Shown here: piece by piece, positions 60,159 through 64,000 of the stretch
How the letters are laid out: each line of letters starts with the position of its first letter
Numbering within the stretch: position 1 is the stretch's first letter
Assembly: GCF_000026365.1 (NCBI RefSeq)
Contig: NC_012991.1
Location: 1,240,001-1,304,000, forward strand
Direction: 5' to 3'
DNA from: Zygosaccharomyces rouxii
Taxonomy: Eukaryota; Ascomycota; Saccharomycetes; Saccharomycetales; Saccharomycetaceae
DNA: 64,000 nt
Notes under the pieces: model-generated
What the model saw: the letters and a program-made list of their open reading frames with translations, nothing else
What the model was told of the DNA's origin: nothing
Databases searched by the model: none
Program-made: the position numbers and the translations under genes

Positions 60159-60483
60159 ACTACTGAAAGCCCCATTACTCCCCAATTCTTTGGATCCTTT
60201 TTTTTGGTCGTCTGGTTCTTTGTTTCTAATTGTAAAGAAGGAAATTGAGAAAGCCGCATCAAACAACTTCACAATCCACTAACTACAAAGAAAAAAAATT
60301 TCACGTAATATAAGGAGGATTTTGTAAGAAAGGTAAGGTAGAAGTAATCAAAGGAGGGAAGGATACTCTAATCTACTATTAGGTATTCCCGTGTAGAAAG
60401 ATCAGTTTTTGTTACTTTCTTCGTTGTTGTCGTTTTTTTTTTCTCTTCCCTGTAGATCTACCTATCACCACTGGGTGTGAAGC
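60159..60483. other. Divergent SLD7/CKA2 intergenic region
   Basis: About 325 bp. It has short A and T runs and a T9 tract (near 60431-60441) ahead of the CKA2 start. No gene was recognised. Confidence 0.4.
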
Positions 60484-61515
60484 ATGGTAACAGCTATGCC
60501 ATTACCACCATCTCCATTGAATCAAAAATCTAGTAGAGTATACTCTGTCGCTAGGGTTTACAAGAATGCTTGTGAGAAAAGACCGCAGGAATATTGGGAT
60601 TACGAACAAGGTGTTACCATTGAATGGGGTAAAATATCTAATTATGAGATTGTGAACAAGATTGGACGCGGTAAGTACTCTGAAGTGTTTAGTGGGAAAA
60701 GTGTTATTAATAACCAACCATGTGTGGTCAAAGTTTTGAAGCCTGTAAAGATGAAAAAAATATATCGTGAACTAAAGATTCTAACCAATTTAACGGGTGG
60801 TCCTAATGTTGTTGGTCTTCTAGATATCGTACAAGATCCAGGTTCTAAAATTCCTGCTCTGATCTTTGAAGAGATTAAAAATGTTGATTTTAGAACTCTT
60901 TATCCACTCCTCAAATTGAGTGACATGCAGTACTATTTTACACAACTTTTGATTGCACTTGATTATTGCCATTCGATGGGGATAATGCATAGAGATGTGA
61001 AACCACAAAATGTTATGATAGATCCGGCAGAAAGGAAGCTAAGGCTAATCGATTGGGGGTTAGCAGAGTTTTATCACCCAGGTGTTGATTATAACGTTCG
61101 TGTTGCATCACGTTATCATAAGGGTCCGGAATTATTAGTTAATTTAAACCAATATGATTATTCATTAGACTTATGGTCAGTTGGTTGTATGTTGGCAGCT
61201 ATTGTTTTCAAGAAAGAGCCATTTTTCAAAGGTTCCACAAATGCTGATCAACTGGTTAAAATTGCAGCTGTTTTAGGTACAAAACAATTAATGACATATT
61301 TGGCCAAATACGGGTTAAAATTACCATCAGAATACGATAATATTATGAAGGATTTCACAAAGAAACCGTGGACCCATTTTATCAGTTCAGAGACAAAGAT
61401 GGCAGTTCCTGAAATTGTCGATTTAATCGATAATTTACTGAGGTACGACCATCAAGAACGTCTTACCGCTAAAGAAGCTATGGATCATAAGTTTTTCAAA
61501 ACTAACTACGACTAA
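60484..61515 (+). CDS. CKA2: Casein kinase 2 catalytic subunit Cka2
   Basis: 343 aa (Sc 339). It is an alpha' catalytic subunit of the constitutive acidophilic Ser/Thr kinase CK2, with roles in growth, polymerase I/III transcription and flocculation. The glycine loop [12 protein letters not shown], the ATP-binding Lys in PCVVKVLKP and the CK2 basic stretch [13 protein letters not shown] are present. The catalytic loop is HRDVKPQN, and the CK2-specific DWG replaces DFG in [13 protein letters not shown]. Choice of CKA2 over CKA1 rests on synteny (YOR061W). Confidence 0.96.
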   Translation: MVTAMPLPPSPLNQKSSRVYSVARVYKNACEKRPQEYWDYEQGVTIEWGKISNYEIVNKIGRGKYSEVFSGKSVINNQPCVVKVLKPVKMKKIYRELKILTNLTGGPNVVGLLDIVQDPGSKIPALIFEEIKNVDFRTLYPLLKLSDMQYYFTQLLIALDYCHSMGIMHRDVKPQNVMIDPAERKLRLIDWGLAEFYHPGVDYNVRVASRYHKGPELLVNLNQYDYSLDLWSVGCMLAAIVFKKEPFFKGSTNADQLVKIAAVLGTKQLMTYLAKYGLKLPSEYDNIMKDFTKKPWTHFISSETKMAVPEIVDLIDNLLRYDHQERLTAKEAMDHKFFKTNYD

Positions 61516-61624
61516 GCGAGATGTCTGCTCCGGGACGCGGCATACCCTCAAACTTACAACTATATATTTTCCCTTTTTTTCTTTTTTGTTTATTTTAGCC
61601 TGAATCTCCTTTAATTATTCTCTA

Positions 61625-61650
61625 TAATATTACAATATTACAATATTACA
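61625..61650 (+). repeat. AATATTAC tandem repeat in the CKA2 3' region
   Basis: Three near-perfect AATATTAC units in the AT-rich convergent gap between CKA2 and the next gene. Confidence 0.7.
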
Positions 61651-61719
61651 TTTTTACATTACCTTATATTATATCATAACTTTTCGTAATATGCTTTTTT
61701 CACCCATTACAGTCCGTAA

Positions 61720-62409
61720 TTAAATCCAGTCCCTAGCGTCATAGCCCTCGCAGTAATGCGAGGTTCTCGGCCTCTTCATCATTATATGCGATTCATGACA
61801 AAGTCCCATTGAGTCAATATCTCTACGCAGAACAGTGTCTGAAAATCTTAGACTTTTGGGTACTTGATCAAAAATTGACGATGTGCTTGAAGATACTGAA
61901 GAAGAATAAACGCTTGCGTCATCATCTTCCGAGTAAACTCCTGCGGAATTCGCATCAACATCAACATCAACATCAACATCAACATGCTCTTCTTCTTCTT
62001 CCTCTTCCTCTTGTTCTTTCTCTTTTTCCTCTTGTACACACTTGCCACCCTCTGATCCAGTCAGATCGGGCCCGTAGAGTACAGTGATATCTAAATCCTT
62101 GTCCCAGTTTACAGAAAGTGGATCAGCCCTGCCGCCGATACCGTATAACTGCTGTGACCACCTTCGCCAAAGAGTATGGTGAAGCCTCGATAAATACAAA
62201 CGATAATCAAAATCGTTCTCAAATGAACACGATGGTAATCTTAACAATTTATGATTTCTCATCTTCCGCAGTAGCTTCCAAGTCATCGCAATGTCTTGAT
62301 CCTGGAAACCCTGTGTAAAATAGTCGATTGCAGGTCTCGAGTAGTTGGTTACATTGTCCAGCAATAATAAATTTTGCCTTGATATTATAGTGTCGTCTAA
62401 ACTCGTCAT
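61720..62409 (-). CDS. YOR062C/YKR075C-type protein, Reg1-like N-terminal region
   Basis: 229 aa. It is the single equivalent of Sc paralogs YOR062C (268 aa) and YKR075C, glucose-responsive proteins of unknown function; I recall similarity of this family to Reg1. The N-terminal part includes DYFTQGFQDQDIAMTWKLLR and WRRWSQQLYGIGG. A Glu-run and a Val-Asp dipeptide repeat (from ATCAAC units at 61954-61985) lie mid-protein, followed by a Ser-rich stretch and the motif SLRFSDTVLRRD. The ATG at 62409 is the first in frame; the frame continues upstream without ATG to a GTG. Confidence 0.85.
   Translation of the reverse strand: MTSLDDTIISRQNLLLLDNVTNYSRPAIDYFTQGFQDQDIAMTWKLLRKMRNHKLLRLPSCSFENDFDYRLYLSRLHHTLWRRWSQQLYGIGGRADPLSVNWDKDLDITVLYGPDLTGSEGGKCVQEEKEKEQEEEEEEEEHVDVDVDVDVDANSAGVYSEDDDASVYSSSVSSSTSSIFDQVPKSLRFSDTVLRRDIDSMGLCHESHIMMKRPRTSHYCEGYDARDWI
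61954..61985 (-). repeat. Hexanucleotide repeat coding for a Val-Asp run
   Basis: Five perfect ATCAAC units (plus strand), in frame within the YOR062C-like gene, encoding alternating Asp and Val. Copy number is likely to vary between strains. Confidence 0.85.
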
Positions 62410-63838
62410 CGTTCTACTAAGCACGCACTATTTCCCTTAGAAGTCCTTGATAGTCATAAAGCAGGGTCAAAAAATGATCTACCTTACAACTGTGTGTTCT
62501 TGCTTGAAACAACAATAAGCCTCTATCTCTCGAGGACGAGTTGGGGAATATGTATGTTCTTGGCATGTCACTTAAATATATCTGTAGGTCTCCCCCGTAT
62601 TGAATGCAAGTTTCCTATTTCACCCCACTCACCCCATCCCACCATCCCACCGATATTTTCTCCTTCGATACTTCCAACACCAATACATTAATGCATTAAT
62701 GCTTAGCCGACAATGACAGATTAGTCCAGGAACCACCAGTTTTTTCTCCGGCCGTTTGTGGAAAAACTCTTTCGATATGCATGAGAACACTCGGAGTGGA
62801 ATAAGACGGTCCGCAGATTTCTAAGCAAGGGAACGAAGGAAATACCGGAGAGAACTAAACATTTTTCCGATATACAATAGAAGCCTGTTCTCGAGTCATT
62901 TGAGAAAAAAAAGAAAAAAGTAATACGGCATTTTCTGGGTGTGAAACTTGAAAAAAAGGGTTTTTCCGATTCTCCCAAAAGTAATTCCGTCGGTGCGCGC
63001 GAGGTGACTTCGAATGGTAATCCTATTCGCTGTCATTTGCCCCGTCGATGATGGAATGAATAATATGTATTGTGGTAAACGTGGAGAGAAAGTCGGGAAA
63101 CGTAGTGAGTCCGAAAGAAGTGCGTTACATCGTGTGGCTATGAAAAATGAGGGGCAACTTCGAAGAGAGAAGAAGGGGATAAGAAAATAATGGATTAATG
63201 GACGTATGGCATTTCATGTGTTTGACGGACATTAGTTGGCAAATTGCGATCTTGCTAATCGAATGTATAGCTCGAGCTTCGTAGTTTAACATGGGGAGCT
63301 GTGCTTAGTAGAATCTGGTCTCCTATGGTATAGCGGAAACATCCCTCGCTTGCTATTTCTTTTGGACAATGCAGCTCTGGACCCGTATTCCCGATGCTGT
63401 GATCGGCATGTTAATCAATCGGAGTTTCTGGTCATGAAAATCTCATTTTTCTGCTCAGCTGATTGAACATCATAAACGAATCACTTACCCTTTTGGATAT
63501 ACTCGACTTATTTTACTTGCATACTCGATATTGTCATCTTTTTAATGATGTAATTCTAAGTACCCGCACGTGGCAGATCATAAAAAATTCTTTTCCTTGG
63601 CATTTCCGTATTATGCGATACACCCGCACATCCTATGGCAGTCATTCGTAAAGTTCTTCAGAATTTTACGCTTCATTTTTTTTTTCCAGGAACCGACCGA
63701 CGCAAAGTCATCACATCGAATGGAATCCTGGAAAATTTGAAAAATTTCAAGTGTCTTGACGCTCACGCATATTTTTCACTACTATTACAATTTTAATCAA
63801 CACTTTTTAGAGCTGAAAAAAACCAGCAGCATATAGAA
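62410..63838. other. RPL3 upstream region
   Basis: About 1.4 kb. The half next to the YOR062C-like gene has C-rich CCCAC/CCATC stretches (62620-62660). The RPL3-proximal part holds two Rap1-type sites and a T-rich element. A stretch near 63322-63400 resembles a tRNA A box but lacks a B box and folds poorly by eye. No gene was accepted. Confidence 0.5.
63561..63632 (+). promoter_or_regulatory. Rap1-type sites of the RPL3 promoter
   Basis: ACACCCGCACATC at 63620-63632 is a full Rap1 match. TACCCGCACGTGG at 63561-63573 is a weaker one overlapping the E-box CACGTG (63567-63572). A T-rich run follows near 63678-63687. Paired Rap1 sites 200-280 bp before the start and a T-tract are the standard layout of yeast ribosomal protein promoters. 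Confidence 0.82.
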
Positions 63839-64000
63839 ATGTCTCACAGAAAGTATTCCGCCCCACGTCACGGTTCCCTAGGTTTCTTGCCAAGAAAGAG
63901 ATGCGCATCTCCAAGAGGTAGAGTTAAGTCCTTCCCAAAGGATGATAAGACTAAGCCAGTTGGTTTGACCTCCTTCCTTGGTTACAAGGCTGGTATGTCC
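63839..64000 (+). CDS. RPL3: Ribosomal protein uL3 (Rpl3), 5' part only
   Basis: The first 54 codons, cut by the window end; no break is seen. It is a cytosolic large-subunit protein near the peptidyl transferase centre. [20 protein letters not shown] and the following [17 protein letters not shown] are the uL3 N-terminus. Its His243-containing loop lies beyond the window. CKA2-YOR062C-RPL3 order matches Sc YOR061W-YOR063W. Confidence 0.98.
   Translation, partial: MSHRKYSAPRHGSLGFLPRKRCASPRGRVKSFPKDDKTKPVGLTSFLGYKAGMS

Noticed and set aside
62900..62990. TTTTTCCGA stretches as a centromere CDEIII
   Set aside because: No CDEI/AT-rich CDEII arrangement; match limited to a few bases.

Overview
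The window is nuclear DNA of a budding yeast of the Saccharomycetaceae that did not go through the whole-genome duplication. It is most like Zygosaccharomyces or Torulaspora; the genus is an inference from protein similarity and gene order. Genes are dense and mostly intronless, introns carry the TACTAAC branch site, and the tRNA genes are yeast-type. Orthologs of genes that lie on two sister regions in Saccharomyces cerevisiae (Sc) are interleaved here on one track: YHR with YGR on the left, YOR with YDR in the middle, YOR with YKR on the right. Gene names below are Sc names recalled from memory; no search was run.

Layout. 0.2-20.2 kb: MTC6, PEX28, AMA1 (one intron), HSV2, PET54, the U5 snRNA gene SNR7, ILV3, a TOS2/SKG6 gene, IMP3, MRPL6, MRPL9 and CRM1. 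At 20.9-21.1 kb two identical tRNA-Gly genes face each other at a synteny breakpoint. 22.4-36 kb: WHI2 (broken), an IRC23-like gene, TOM6, PMP3 (one intron), DBP5, the single STD1/MTH1 gene (broken), tRNA-Glu, RAT1, a YKL162C-like gene and RSB1. 37-64 kb: GPT2, BET3, ETT1, MET1, YKR070W, TMC1, DRE2, SIS2/VHS3, NOB1, SGT1, ASE1, tRNA-Lys (with intron), AIM29, LPL1, SLD7, CKA2, a YOR062C/YKR075C gene, and the first 54 codons of RPL3, cut by the window end.

The main observation is a pair of in-frame amber (TAG) stops about 5 kb apart. One is in WHI2 (codon 64, where Sc has Leu). The other is in STD1/MTH1 (codon 210, where Sc has Trp in the conserved RPEWG stretch). In both genes the reading frame stays open and conserved to the normal end, so the lesions look recent. 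TAG is an ordinary terminator here (ILV3, TMC1, DRE2, LPL1), which argues against codon reassignment. Both genes restrain nutrient-driven growth, and loss-of-function alleles of both are known adaptive mutations in Sc. Decay of one copy in a hybrid genome is the main alternative.

Other points: a U5 snRNA lies beneath what looks like a small broken protein gene. The AMA1 intron has a weak 5' splice site, as in Mer1-dependent meiotic introns. A 59-nt intron splits PMP3. Visible regulatory logic includes PAC/RRPE elements at ribosome-biogenesis genes, Puf3 sites in the 3' UTRs of four mitochondrial genes, SBF-type sites upstream of TOS2, and Rap1 sites upstream of RPL3. I found no convincing transposon, CRISPR array, centromere or telomere. 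Nothing in the window looks like a wholly new multi-gene system.
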